The notes beneath the pieces were generated by a model. The model had not been told where the DNA came from and did no database searches. It was given only the letters and a program-made list of their open reading frames with translations. This document shows, in pieces, positions 26,211-34,292 of a stretch of DNA of 38,214 nt (position 1 is its first letter; each line of letters begins with the position of its first letter). Origin of the DNA: Marinobacter sp. (GTDB lineage Bacteria; Pseudomonadota; Gammaproteobacteria; Pseudomonadales; Oleiphilaceae); NCBI GenBank assembly GCA_030457765.1, contig JAKDUK010000023.1:1-38214 (forward strand), in the 5' to 3' direction. Both the position numbers and the translations under genes were made by a program.

Positions 26211-27662
26211 ATGCAGGTTATCGAACAGCATCCGTACGTTGAGCAAGTGGTTACGCCACTGGAAGGAGAGGCCGCCGCAGGTAAAGCATTGGGAGAAGAC
26301 GACGCCCTCGGGTTTCTTGAAGACGAAATCATGAAAATTGGCTCGCTTGCCCATGCCGACATTGATTGGAGCAAAGTTGAGAGCGAGTCTCTGAAAATTT
26401 TATCTGCTCGCAGCAAAGACTTGAAGGTTTTAGGGTTTCTCTTGATTGCCTTGCAGCGCGGTGGTGATGGTGAGCGCTTTGCGCTGTCGTTATACCTGCT
26501 AAATGGCGTGTTGGACGCCTGGTGGGAAGAAGGCTGGCCTTATCCGGGTGATAAAGGCAAGCGGGCTCGGAAGATGATGTTCACCCAAATGCTACAACGC
26601 GCAAGTAAAGGGGTGCAGGGTATCTCTTTTGATGTCAGCGTGGGCGATGGTCGCAGCTTTTGCCTGGAGGTATTGGCAAAACTGGAAACGCAGGCACAGC
26701 AAAGAGGGTTGCCCGACGACGCGCTAGCCGATCTGAAGCGCGCGGTTGCAAAACTGGCTCAGCCCCAGCAGGCCGCTGCCAGCTCTGAAAAAGGCTCGGG
26801 CGCGGCATCTGCCAGTTCTTCCGACACTGTGGGCGATAGCGCCAAAGCAAGTACAACGCCTTCTGCCACAACAGTCAACCCGTCGCTCGGCGCCCTGACA
26901 CTAGACCCAAGCAATGAGCGAGCTACCCGTCAGAGCCTGCTGAAAGTGGCAGATATGCTGACCGAAACTGAACCGGAACGCCCGCTGGGCTATCAGGTCC
27001 GCCGATACGCCATTTGGCAGAATATTACATCCATACCACCAACCCGGGATGGCAAACGCTCTGATCTGGCGGCCGTGAGTGCGGATCGAGTGGCGGAATA
27101 CCGCGAAGCCTTGGAGAAATCGCCGGATCAGGCACTGTGGCAGCGGGTTGAGCAAAGCCTGTCGGTAAGCCCGTTCTGGTTGGATGGGCATTGGCTCAGT
27201 GCCAGCGTGGCTTCTGCTCTGGGTTGTGACAGCTGTGCAGACGCCATTCGTGCCGCCGCCGGTGAGTTTGTTGAAAAGCTGCCCCAGCTTGCGGAGCTGA
27301 CCTTTAACAACGGGACCCCGTTTTTATCCCCAGACGCGCAGGATTGGCTTTGGTCGGCGCCAGCGTCGAAGCAATCCAATGGCAGCGCCAGCCCCTGGGA
27401 ACAGGCCTATGACAAAGCACGGGAACTGGCCGCCCAGAAAGGTTTGGCACCTGCCATGCAACTGCTGGAGGAGGGGCTGGCGCAGGCCCGGGAGCCGCGG
27501 GAGCAGTTTTACTGGCGCCTGGCATCGGCACAGCTGATGAAAGAGGCCGGCTTGGTTAGTCTGGCTACCCGACAGGTTCAGGATCTACAACAGCAGGTGG
27601 GTGGGCTGGCTATTGAAGACTGGGAGCCGGCTCTACTCAAGCAACTCGAACGATTGGCCTAA
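26211..27662 (+). CDS. tssA: TssA (ImpA_N/VasJ type), T6SS assembly protein
   Basis: Organises baseplate docking and sheath/tube extension, or caps the distal end, depending on subtype. The 483-aa product has an ImpA_N domain in the first 130 residues (WSKVESESLKILSARSKDLK and LLNGVLDAWWEEGWP). A low-complexity Ala/Ser linker spans about 195-225, and a VasJ-like C-terminal half contains PLGYQVRRYAIWQNITSIPP, SPFWLDGHWLSA and FYWRLASAQLMKEAG. AAGGA precedes the ATG at 26211. The order vasI-tssA-tssM copies the V. cholerae cluster. Confidence 0.92.
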   Translation: MQVIEQHPYVEQVVTPLEGEAAAGKALGEDDALGFLEDEIMKIGSLAHADIDWSKVESESLKILSARSKDLKVLGFLLIALQRGGDGERFALSLYLLNGVLDAWWEEGWPYPGDKGKRARKMMFTQMLQRASKGVQGISFDVSVGDGRSFCLEVLAKLETQAQQRGLPDDALADLKRAVAKLAQPQQAAASSEKGSGAASASSSDTVGDSAKASTTPSATTVNPSLGALTLDPSNERATRQSLLKVADMLTETEPERPLGYQVRRYAIWQNITSIPPTRDGKRSDLAAVSADRVAEYREALEKSPDQALWQRVEQSLSVSPFWLDGHWLSASVASALGCDSCADAIRAAAGEFVEKLPQLAELTFNNGTPFLSPDAQDWLWSAPASKQSNGSASPWEQAYDKARELAAQKGLAPAMQLLEEGLAQAREPREQFYWRLASAQLMKEAGLVSLATRQVQDLQQQVGGLAIEDWEPALLKQLERLA

Positions 27663-27706
27663 AGGCCTACTTATCTGATTACGGATAAACAGCAGGAATG
27701 GATACC

Positions 27707-30700
27707 ATGTGGAGAAAAGCTTTACTCATCGGTCGCTGGCTACTGCCATACGCTCGAAACGCTGCGCCCCTTGCCCTGACTTTGGGTGTCATTGCGTTGC
27801 TGGTTGCTACCTGGTGGCTTGGGCCAAAATGGGAAATAGGCGGAGAATTCCCGCTGGCGGCCTGGCAGATGCGGGCGATGATTACTCTGGGTGTGATATT
27901 GCTGGTTGCCATGATCTGGGGCACGGTGCTTGCTCGGCGTTTAGGCAAGGTTAATGCGTCCAAAGCCGAAGAGCAGCAAGAGCAAGAAGACCCGGTTTTG
28001 CCTATGGAGCGCCGGCAGCAGCGGCTGCTGGATCGACAACTTGCGGCCCTGAAAAGCAATTTACCTGGCCGTCGGGGCGTTTATCGCTTGCCCTGGTATC
28101 TTCTAATGGGCCTGGAGGATGCCGGAAAATCCAGCCTTATCCAGCGTTCCGGGCAGACTTATACTCTAACCAACGTTACTCGCAATAACCGCGCGGATCG
28201 TAATCCGCTCGGGTTTGATTGGTGGATTGGCGATAACGGCGTACTAATAGATCCGGATGGCGAGCTACTAAGCCAAAACCAAGGGGCCACCGGTGAAATT
28301 CAGCAGCGACTGTGGGCGCATTTTATCCATTGGCTTGAGCGCAATCGCTCGCAACGCCCGCTGAATGGCGTGGTGCTGGCGGTGGATCTGGCAAAGCTAA
28401 GCACAGCCAGTGCAGAGCAGCGTGAGGCTCATGCCATACTGCTGCGAACGCGTTTAAGAGAGCTGATGGAACAGATAGGCTCGCGTTTGCCGGTGTATGT
28501 GTCATTTACCAAAATGGATCTCCTTTATGGCTTTGGGCCATTTGTCCGCTCTCTTAGTAAGCAAGAGAAAGAGCAGGCTCTGGGGTTTACGTTTCGGCTG
28601 GAAGGTCAGGTAGATAATGACGATTGGCTGAATGAATTCTCAGAACGCTTCAGTGAGATGGTTGCCCGGCTAAACCAGCGTTTACCCGATGTACTTGCCA
28701 GTACCCGGGACGCGGAAGACAGAGCGGCTGCCTATTCGTTTACCCGCCAGTTGGCAGGCATGAAGCCAGCACTTGAAACGTTTCTGGCTAGCCTTTTGTC
28801 GGCAGATGCCTTCTCAACGCCCGCTCTGGTTCGGGGTACTTATTTCACCTCTGTGGTACAAGAAGGTGTGCCAGAAGATGCTTTTGTTTCTGCAGCGGCA
28901 AGCCATTATCAGGTGTCTGGCCCGATTCAGCCGGCTCAGCGTACTGGTCAGTCTGTAAGCCTGTTTACCCAGTCGCTGTTCCCCGGGATTATCTACCCTG
29001 AAGCCGGGCTAGCCGGGGACAACCGCCGGGTTGTACGCAAGCGCCAGCGCCGGGTGGCCATCGCAGCTGTTGTCGCCGTGTGTGCGGGTGCTGGCATAAC
29101 CTCAGGCTGGCAGCATTATTTCATCAAGAACGCTGAGGCCGCCGCCTCGGTTGAAACAAGAGTGCAGCGCTTTATCGATAACTGGCAGCCGGTAGGCTTT
29201 GAGCCAGATACCACCGGCCGCAATTTGCTTGCGCCACTGGATCAGTTGCGCCAGGCAACGCTGGCTTTTGGAGACCATCGCAAACAATGGCTGCTAGTCA
29301 GTGATATGGGGTTGTATCAGGGCCATAAGGTGGGGCCTGAAGTGGAAGCGTCTTACCTGGATATGCTGGCGTATCAATATCTGCCTGCGCTTATGTTCGG
29401 TGTTATGGGTGAAATGAGCCGGGCGCCAGATAACAGCCCGGAACGGCTTGAACATCTGCGCGTGCTGCGAATGCTCTACGATGCCAGTGGCCGCCGAAAC
29501 GATATCGTAACCACCTATATGAGTGAATACTGGCAGCGAGCTTTCCCTGGCCGCCGTGATGTCCAGCAAAGGCTTTTGGCGCATCTTGATTATGCCATGA
29601 GCCATACCGATTTGGCCGAGCAAGCAAGTAATGGTGATGTTACCGCAGATATGGCGCTTGCGCCTTTCAAAAGTAGCGTGCAGTGGTCGCAACACGAACT
29701 GGGGCGCATGTCGACGCCCGATCGTGTGTACCGGGATTTGGAAATTGAGGCAGGCAGAGAGTTCCGTCAACCAACCAATCTGGCCCGTACCTCTGGCCCT
29801 GCGTTCAGCAATGTCTTTGTACGCGTGGACCAATATGGCGAGCCGGCCGGCGAACACGCAGGGGAGGGGAGCGCTGAGCCGGTGCAGGAATCCGCACCAG
29901 ATCCTTTGAGCATTCCCGCACTGCTGACACGGGATGGCCTGGAAAAGTGGTTCCTGCGTAAATCTGCCACGGTTACAGAGCTGGCCCTGATAGACGCCTG
30001 GGTGCTGGGGCGCAGGGACAATGTGGACTTCAGCAAAGCCGATGAAGCAGAGCTTCAGGCCAGCTTGCAGAATCTCTATGCCGAGCACTATGCCAACGCC
30101 TGGCGCACAGCGTTAAGCCGGGTTGATATTCAACGGTTTAACGATTTGAACCATGGGGTTCGGGTACTGGAAAGCCTTACCGGTGGCCACCAACCGCTTG
30201 CCCAGCTACTTGGGCAGGTGCGCCGAAATACGCAATTAATACCTGGGGCTGACGGTGACAGTGCAGCAGCGCGCGAGCTGCTCGAGCAATCGACTCACTT
30301 CCGCATGCTGCAGAATATCGAACGTCAGTTTACCGATCTCAACCAGCTTACTCGCAAGCACGAAGACCAGCCCACCGGATTGGAACAAGTTATGCTGGTG
30401 GTAAACGACCTGCATGAATACATGCGCAATATCCAGGAAGCGCCAGATAAGGGCAAGGCTGCTCTCAATGCCGCCCGTGCCAGAATGGGATTGCAAGGCG
30501 CCGATCCGATTTTCACTCTACAGCGAATGGCAGGCCACCAGCCCGAGCCGGTTAATCGATTGCTCAACCGATTAGCAACGGAAAGCTGGCGGGTATTGCT
30601 GGATCAAGCTGTAGCTCAGCTTGAGCGGGAGTGGTACAGGGAGGTTTATCAGCCTTTTCAGCAAAACCTGGCCAGGCATTATCCGTTTAACGCCAATGCC

Positions 30701-31312
30701 GGTCGAGATGTCGCCTTGCAGGATTTTGAGCGATTTTTTGCGCCTGGCGGCATATTGGACACGTTCTATAAAGACAACCTGAAACTGTTCCTGGAAGACC
30801 ACCCGGAACAAGTAGGTGATGCGCGCCGGGCCGGGTTGGTGCGCCGGGGTGTACTGGCGGCCTTGGGTAACGCCGATAAAATCCGCAGCGCTTACTTCAC
30901 GCGCAGCGGTACCCTGGATGTCGAGTTTGCCCTGGAGCCTCTAAATTTATCCTCCAACAAACGCCGCAGTGTTGTGAATCTGGATGGCCAACTGGTGGAA
31001 TTCAGCCATGGCCCCCGTCAGAGCATCCCATTGGTGTGGCCCAACACCTTGAGAGACACGGTGGAAAGCCGGATTACTCTGGTGCCAGTTCAGGTGAACC
31101 GCTCGCCGCGCAGCATTTCCCAGAGTGGCCCCTGGGCCTTGTTCCGCTTGCTCGACAAAGCCGACATAACTGGCGTCAGTGGCAGTGCGGTGGATGTGCG
31201 TTTTCAGGTGGATGATGGCGAGATGCGGTATCGCCTGCACGCGGCAAGCAATACCAACCCGTTCACTCAACAACTGCTATCAGGGTTCCAGATTCCCCGC
31301 AGTTTGTACTGA
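27707..31312 (+). CDS. tssM: TssM (IcmF family), T6SS inner-membrane core protein
   Basis: Large structural protein spanning the inner membrane and periplasm and contacting TssJ. The 1201-aa product has two N-terminal membrane spans (about residues 20-38 and 56-75). A cytoplasmic NTPase-like domain has Walker A GLEDAGKS (135-142), and a third span lies near 447-465 (RVAIAAVVAVCAGAG). A long periplasmic part ends in the beta-rich IcmF C-terminal domain (GPWALFRLLDKADI). ATG 27707 is preferred over ATG 27698, since AGGA at 27693-27696 is then ten bases away rather than one. Last core T6SS gene; no terminator is visible after it. Confidence 0.96.
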   Translation: MWRKALLIGRWLLPYARNAAPLALTLGVIALLVATWWLGPKWEIGGEFPLAAWQMRAMITLGVILLVAMIWGTVLARRLGKVNASKAEEQQEQEDPVLPMERRQQRLLDRQLAALKSNLPGRRGVYRLPWYLLMGLEDAGKSSLIQRSGQTYTLTNVTRNNRADRNPLGFDWWIGDNGVLIDPDGELLSQNQGATGEIQQRLWAHFIHWLERNRSQRPLNGVVLAVDLAKLSTASAEQREAHAILLRTRLRELMEQIGSRLPVYVSFTKMDLLYGFGPFVRSLSKQEKEQALGFTFRLEGQVDNDDWLNEFSERFSEMVARLNQRLPDVLASTRDAEDRAAAYSFTRQLAGMKPALETFLASLLSADAFSTPALVRGTYFTSVVQEGVPEDAFVSAAASHYQVSGPIQPAQRTGQSVSLFTQSLFPGIIYPEAGLAGDNRRVVRKRQRRVAIAAVVAVCAGAGITSGWQHYFIKNAEAAASVETRVQRFIDNWQPVGFEPDTTGRNLLAPLDQLRQATLAFGDHRKQWLLVSDMGLYQGHKVGPEVEASYLDMLAYQYLPALMFGVMGEMSRAPDNSPERLEHLRVLRMLYDASGRRNDIVTTYMSEYWQRAFPGRRDVQQRLLAHLDYAMSHTDLAEQASNGDVTADMALAPFKSSVQWSQHELGRMSTPDRVYRDLEIEAGREFRQPTNLARTSGPAFSNVFVRVDQYGEPAGEHAGEGSAEPVQESAPDPLSIPALLTRDGLEKWFLRKSATVTELALIDAWVLGRRDNVDFSKADEAELQASLQNLYAEHYANAWRTALSRVDIQRFNDLNHGVRVLESLTGGHQPLAQLLGQVRRNTQLIPGADGDSAAARELLEQSTHFRMLQNIERQFTDLNQLTRKHEDQPTGLEQVMLVVNDLHEYMRNIQEAPDKGKAALNAARARMGLQGADPIFTLQRMAGHQPEPVNRLLNRLATESWRVLLDQAVAQLEREWYREVYQPFQQNLARHYPFNANAGRDVALQDFERFFAPGGILDTFYKDNLKLFLEDHPEQVGDARRAGLVRRGVLAALGNADKIRSAYFTRSGTLDVEFALEPLNLSSNKRRSVVNLDGQLVEFSHGPRQSIPLVWPNTLRDTVESRITLVPVQVNRSPRSISQSGPWALFRLLDKADITGVSGSAVDVRFQVDDGEMRYRLHAASNTNPFTQQLLSGFQIPRSLY

Positions 31313-31382
31313 ACAGATGATTTGATAGAGGCGGGCCAGATGAGTCTATGGCAAATCTGAGTCCGCACGTAGGAGAAAATGA

Positions 31383-32258
31383 ATGCCGGTCAAGCCTGTA
31401 GATACTGCTTTTCGGCTTTTACTGCTGGGACTGCTTTTAACCATAGCCCGGGCAGGGCTGGCCAGCCCGCCCCCGGTGCCACTTGCCAACATCTACCAGG
31501 ATGGGATTACGCTTGAGGATTACTGGGTTAGCGAGAAGCTTGATGGTGTAAGAGCTTACTGGGATGGCCAGAGGTTTTTATCTCGTAATGGCAATGTATA
31601 CCAAGCGCCGGACTGGTTTGTTGCAGGATTTCCCAATGTTCCCCTGGATGGGGAACTGTGGATGGGGCGGCAGCGCTTTGCTGAGCTTTCCGGAGCGGTG
31701 CGTAAACAGATACCGGTAGATCGCCAGTGGCGCGACATTCAGTTTCATGTCTTCGATTTACCAGCTTCGGGGTTGTTTCACAATCGGTACGAACGGCTGA
31801 AAGCCCTGGTGCAAAAAACGGGCTCCCGTTATTTGAGGCTTGTGGAGCAAAAGCAAGCTACCTCTCACATTAGGCTGATGGCTCGGTTGGACGAGTTGGT
31901 TGCTGAGGGAGGTGAAGGATTAATGCTCAAGCACAAGGACAGCCGATACAAGGCGGGCCGCTCCGACGACCTTTTGAAGGTAAAAACCTTTGCCGATGCA
32001 GAAGCTGTGGTGGTGGAACATCTGGCAGGCAAAGGCCGCCTTCAGGGCATGATGGGGGCCTTGCGAGTGGAGCTTCCGAGCGGTCGTCGTTTCCGTATAG
32101 GTACCGGGTTTAGCGATGAACTGCGTGCCAGGCCGCCCGCGCTGGGAACGCGCATAACGTTTAAATACTCCGGTTATACGGCAACTGGCCTGCCACGCTT
32201 CGCAAGTTTTTTGCGAGTGCGAAACGACGAACCGGAATCACCGGGACCGATTCGCTGA
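31383..32258 (+). CDS. ligE: Secreted ATP-dependent DNA ligase, LigE type
   Basis: Minimal ATP-dependent DNA ligase that seals nicks. The 291-aa precursor begins with a signal peptide (RLLLLGLLLTIARAG, cleavage probably after GLAS), so a periplasmic site is predicted, as for other LigE enzymes. Motif I EKLDGVRAYWDG carries the adenylated Lys52. Motif III FHVFDLPA, motif IV EGLMLKHKDS and motif V LLKVKTF follow. A short OB-fold domain ends TGLPRFASFLRVR. GGAG precedes the ATG. It lies 70 bases after tssM on the same strand without an intervening terminator, so read-through from the T6SS operon is possible. LigE is proposed to act in DNA uptake; a link to T6SS here is inference. Confidence 0.9.
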   Translation: MPVKPVDTAFRLLLLGLLLTIARAGLASPPPVPLANIYQDGITLEDYWVSEKLDGVRAYWDGQRFLSRNGNVYQAPDWFVAGFPNVPLDGELWMGRQRFAELSGAVRKQIPVDRQWRDIQFHVFDLPASGLFHNRYERLKALVQKTGSRYLRLVEQKQATSHIRLMARLDELVAEGGEGLMLKHKDSRYKAGRSDDLLKVKTFADAEAVVVEHLAGKGRLQGMMGALRVELPSGRRFRIGTGFSDELRARPPALGTRITFKYSGYTATGLPRFASFLRVRNDEPESPGPIR

Positions 32259-32311
32259 TGCAGCAACCGGGCTGCCTACGGCATCCATTTACAATTACGG
32301 ATTTTCAAACC

Positions 32312-32322
32312 TGTGCTAGAGT
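32312..32322 (+). promoter_or_regulatory. Sigma-S-like extended -10 element before the DUF883 gene
   Basis: TGTGCTAGAGT matches the general sigma-S pattern TGTGCTANANT and contains an extended -10 TG. No good -35 lies at the right distance. Start of transcription would be near 32329, about 80 bases before the DUF883 start. Escherichia coli relatives of DUF883 proteins are stationary-phase induced, so the assignment is plausible. Confidence 0.45.
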
Positions 32323-32354
32323 CATTTATGAGCAGCCTTCTTGGTTGTAACCAT

Positions 32355-32376
32355 AAGCGGCCCTTCGCGGCCGTTT
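32355..32376 (+). terminator. GC-rich hairpin in the leader of the DUF883 gene
   Basis: AAGCGGCC at 32355-32362 pairs with GGCCGTTT at 32369-32376 (one G-T pair) around a six-base loop. Only three T follow within the stem, so termination would be weak. It may end read-through from ligE, or act as a leader hairpin downstream of the promoter element at 32312. Confidence 0.45.
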
Positions 32377-32409
32377 AACTAAAACAATCGTTCGCTCAGG
32401 AGACAGTCC

Positions 32410-32733
32410 ATGGATAAACAAACAGCACAAGGTGACTATGCTAACGTTAAAGAGGATCTTCAGGTGCTGCGCGACGATATCGCGGCGTTGAGCAAAACGG
32501 TCGCCGACGGTCAGAGGGATCGCGCCAATAACTTGAAAGACGAAATCAGTCGCGAAACCCGCTCTGTGTTGGATCAGTTGCGCAAGCGTGGTGATGACGC
32601 ACTTAATCGCGCCACCGAGGCCGGGTCGAAGAGTGTGGAAAGTGTAGAGCATAAAATTGAGGAAAGGCCGTTTCTTAGTATTATCCTCATGTTTCTGGCA
32701 GGTATTGTTGTGGGCAAGCTGCTGGATCGCTGA
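32410..32733 (+). CDS. DUF883 (ElaB/YqjD-like) membrane-anchored protein
   Basis: The 107-aa product is mostly amphipathic helix (DVLRDDIAALSK-like pattern at residues 15-85) followed by a C-terminal membrane span (FLSIILMFLAGIVVGKLLDR). Proteins of this family in Escherichia coli attach ribosomes to the inner membrane in stationary phase. GGAG about six bases before the ATG. The stop overlaps the ATG of the next gene (TGATG), a common pairing of DUF883 with a holin-like membrane protein. Confidence 0.85.
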   Translation: MDKQTAQGDYANVKEDLQVLRDDIAALSKTVADGQRDRANNLKDEISRETRSVLDQLRKRGDDALNRATEAGSKSVESVEHKIEERPFLSIILMFLAGIVVGKLLDR

Positions 32734-33257
32734 TGTTGCCTGACTCTGTAGCTATCAAAGACGCTATTCGCAAAGCTGTTGCAGCTATCATTGGAGTGAT
32801 GCTGGCGATGGTGCTGCTTACGGCGCTGCTGATCACCGGCTTTTATCTGTTGGTTGGCGCAGCGACTTTGGCCCTGACTCCCCACGTGGGTGAGTCAGGA
32901 GCTATGGCAATTACCGGGCTGGCATGCTTGTGTTTGCTTGGCCTGTTTTTCTTCCGCATGACCCGCTCCGCCAGATCGTTTCGAAAGGCTCAGGAAAGTA
33001 AATCCGGCGAGCCAGCCAAAGGCTCTGAATCACCGGTGGCTAAGTTGCGCTCGCTTATTATTCATAACCCGATGGAGTCGGCGGCACTGGCGTTTGCAGC
33101 CGGCGTGGCAGAGCAGAGTGATCCACGCTTAAAAGAATTGCTGCTTCAAGGCGGTATGGCGATGATGCGTCAGCCTGCTGACTCTACTGCCTCGTCCAAA
33201 ATGAACGATTTGAATGAGCAAAGCGAAGCCTCAGCCTCAAAAAACACCACAGAATAA
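32733..33257 (+). CDS. Holin-superfamily-like membrane protein (YqjE type)
   Basis: The 174-aa product has two strong membrane spans (about residues 18-46, GVMLAMVLLTALLITGFYLL, and 56-76, AITGLACLCLLGLFFF). A basic cytoplasmic stretch and a polar, Ser/Ala-rich tail follow. The layout resembles the YqjE / phage-holin-family group usually encoded next to DUF883 proteins; real holin activity is not implied. Start codon overlaps the DUF883 stop. The C-terminal half is longer than the usual YqjE, with a hydrophobic segment ESAALAFAAGVAEQ. Confidence 0.72.
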   Translation: MLPDSVAIKDAIRKAVAAIIGVMLAMVLLTALLITGFYLLVGAATLALTPHVGESGAMAITGLACLCLLGLFFFRMTRSARSFRKAQESKSGEPAKGSESPVAKLRSLIIHNPMESAALAFAAGVAEQSDPRLKELLLQGGMAMMRQPADSTASSKMNDLNEQSEASASKNTTE

Positions 33258-33543
33258 TCTTTCAGCCCCAGTTTTTTGTGGTGGAAACCCCGTATAAGTC
33301 CGATGTCTCAATTTATTATTTTATGTCATTCGTAATTTTATAAGATAATGATTTTTTTCGTTTATTTTATTTTTTTCAAAAAAACATTAAAAAACAATGA
33401 ACAGAGTTTAGTGCAGTAGTAACCCAAATCAATGCGTTTAGCCACTAGGGTAGATTCATGCAATTCAGGGCGTTGAGCGGTTCGGTTCAGCCACCCCAAG
33501 AATGCAGTGACGAATGGATTTTAACCAGTGAGGAAGAAACGCT
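33258..33543 (+). promoter_or_regulatory. AT-rich leader of the outer-membrane protein gene
   Basis: This 286-base gap is far richer in A and T than the rest of the window, especially 33300-33400, which has long T and A runs. No ORF is supported. Such tracts are typical targets of H-NS-like silencers or serve as UP elements. The ribosome binding site GAGGAA lies before ATG 33544. A promoter probably lies in 33400-33500, but I cannot fix it. Confidence 0.5.
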
Positions 33544-34122
33544 ATGAACTATAAAGCTCGCATTGCTTGTGCAACCGTTTTGTCTGCCAGCGTATTCGCA
33601 GCGCCCACAGCGTTCGCTCAAGGCTCCACCGATCGTGATGAAGCCGGTCCATACATCAAAGGTAGTTATGGTGGTTATAAGGCCCATGGTGGAGAGTTTG
33701 ATGACTCGAACGATCTTTATGGTGCTGGCCTCGGTTACCAGTTCAACGAGTTCTTTGCTCTGGAAGCAGCTTACGTAGATTTTGGCAACTTCGGTAAAGA
33801 CGATACCAGCGCCAAACTTAAAGGTGGCTCCCTCGTCGCCATAGGTCGCTTGCCGGTAACAAACAGCTTTGGTGTGTACGCTAAAGCCGGCGCCTTCGCA
33901 GCCGCCCTTGATGTGGATGCGTTTAATGAAGACGAGACTTACGATGACGTAAGTCCCGTTGTTGGTGCCGGTGTCGATTTCCGGATCACAGAGCACCTGA
34001 CCACGTTCCTGGAGTACAATCGTTATAACGTTGACATTGATAAGAAAGATTTCCATAACAACCTGAGCAACGACAATCCAGATTTTGACACCGCCCAGGT
34101 TGGTCTCAAATTCCAGTTCTGA
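33544..34122 (+). CDS. Outer-membrane beta-barrel protein
   Basis: The 192-aa precursor has a signal peptide (cleavage probably after AFA, residue 25). An eight-strand-type barrel of about 167 residues follows, with alternating hydrophobic and aromatic positions: PYIKGSYGGYKAHGG, LYGAGLGYQFNEFFALEAAY, FGVYAKAGAFAAAL, HLTTFLEYNRYNVDI. The terminal Phe (VGLKFQF) is the BAM recognition signal. It resembles small OmpA-transmembrane-like barrels and lacks a periplasmic OmpA domain. The long AT-rich leader suggests environmental control. A specific ligand or function cannot be read. Confidence 0.88.
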   Translation: MNYKARIACATVLSASVFAAPTAFAQGSTDRDEAGPYIKGSYGGYKAHGGEFDDSNDLYGAGLGYQFNEFFALEAAYVDFGNFGKDDTSAKLKGGSLVAIGRLPVTNSFGVYAKAGAFAAALDVDAFNEDETYDDVSPVVGAGVDFRITEHLTTFLEYNRYNVDIDKKDFHNNLSNDNPDFDTAQVGLKFQF

Positions 34123-34143
34123 TCGATGCTGGTCTGACCCCCA

Positions 34144-34180
34144 AACGGCGCAGAGGCACAGTCTCCGTGCCGTTTTTTTG
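34144..34180 (+). terminator. Terminator after the outer-membrane protein gene
   Basis: AACGGC at 34144-34149 pairs with GCCGTT at 34169-34174, with an alternative inner stem GGCAC/GTGCC, followed by seven T (34173-34179). It lies 22 bases past the stop. Confidence 0.85.
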
Positions 34181-34292
34181 TCTATACCCTACCCAATAGC
34201 GCCCCTGCAGCTCGCATAGATATACTGGTAACCTATGCTGCGGCAATAAACTGGAACACCTATCTGTAACCCGCCGAACAGGAAGAGCGCGT

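Noticed and set aside
32733..33257. Phage-derived holin
   Set aside because: The similarity is only to the YqjE/holin-like membrane group that normally accompanies DUF883 genes. No lysin, spanin or other phage gene is nearby.
33243..33283. Possible - strand terminator (CACCACA/TGTGGTG with a T run)
   Set aside because: The loop is about 26 bases, and no - strand gene lies to its right that would need it.
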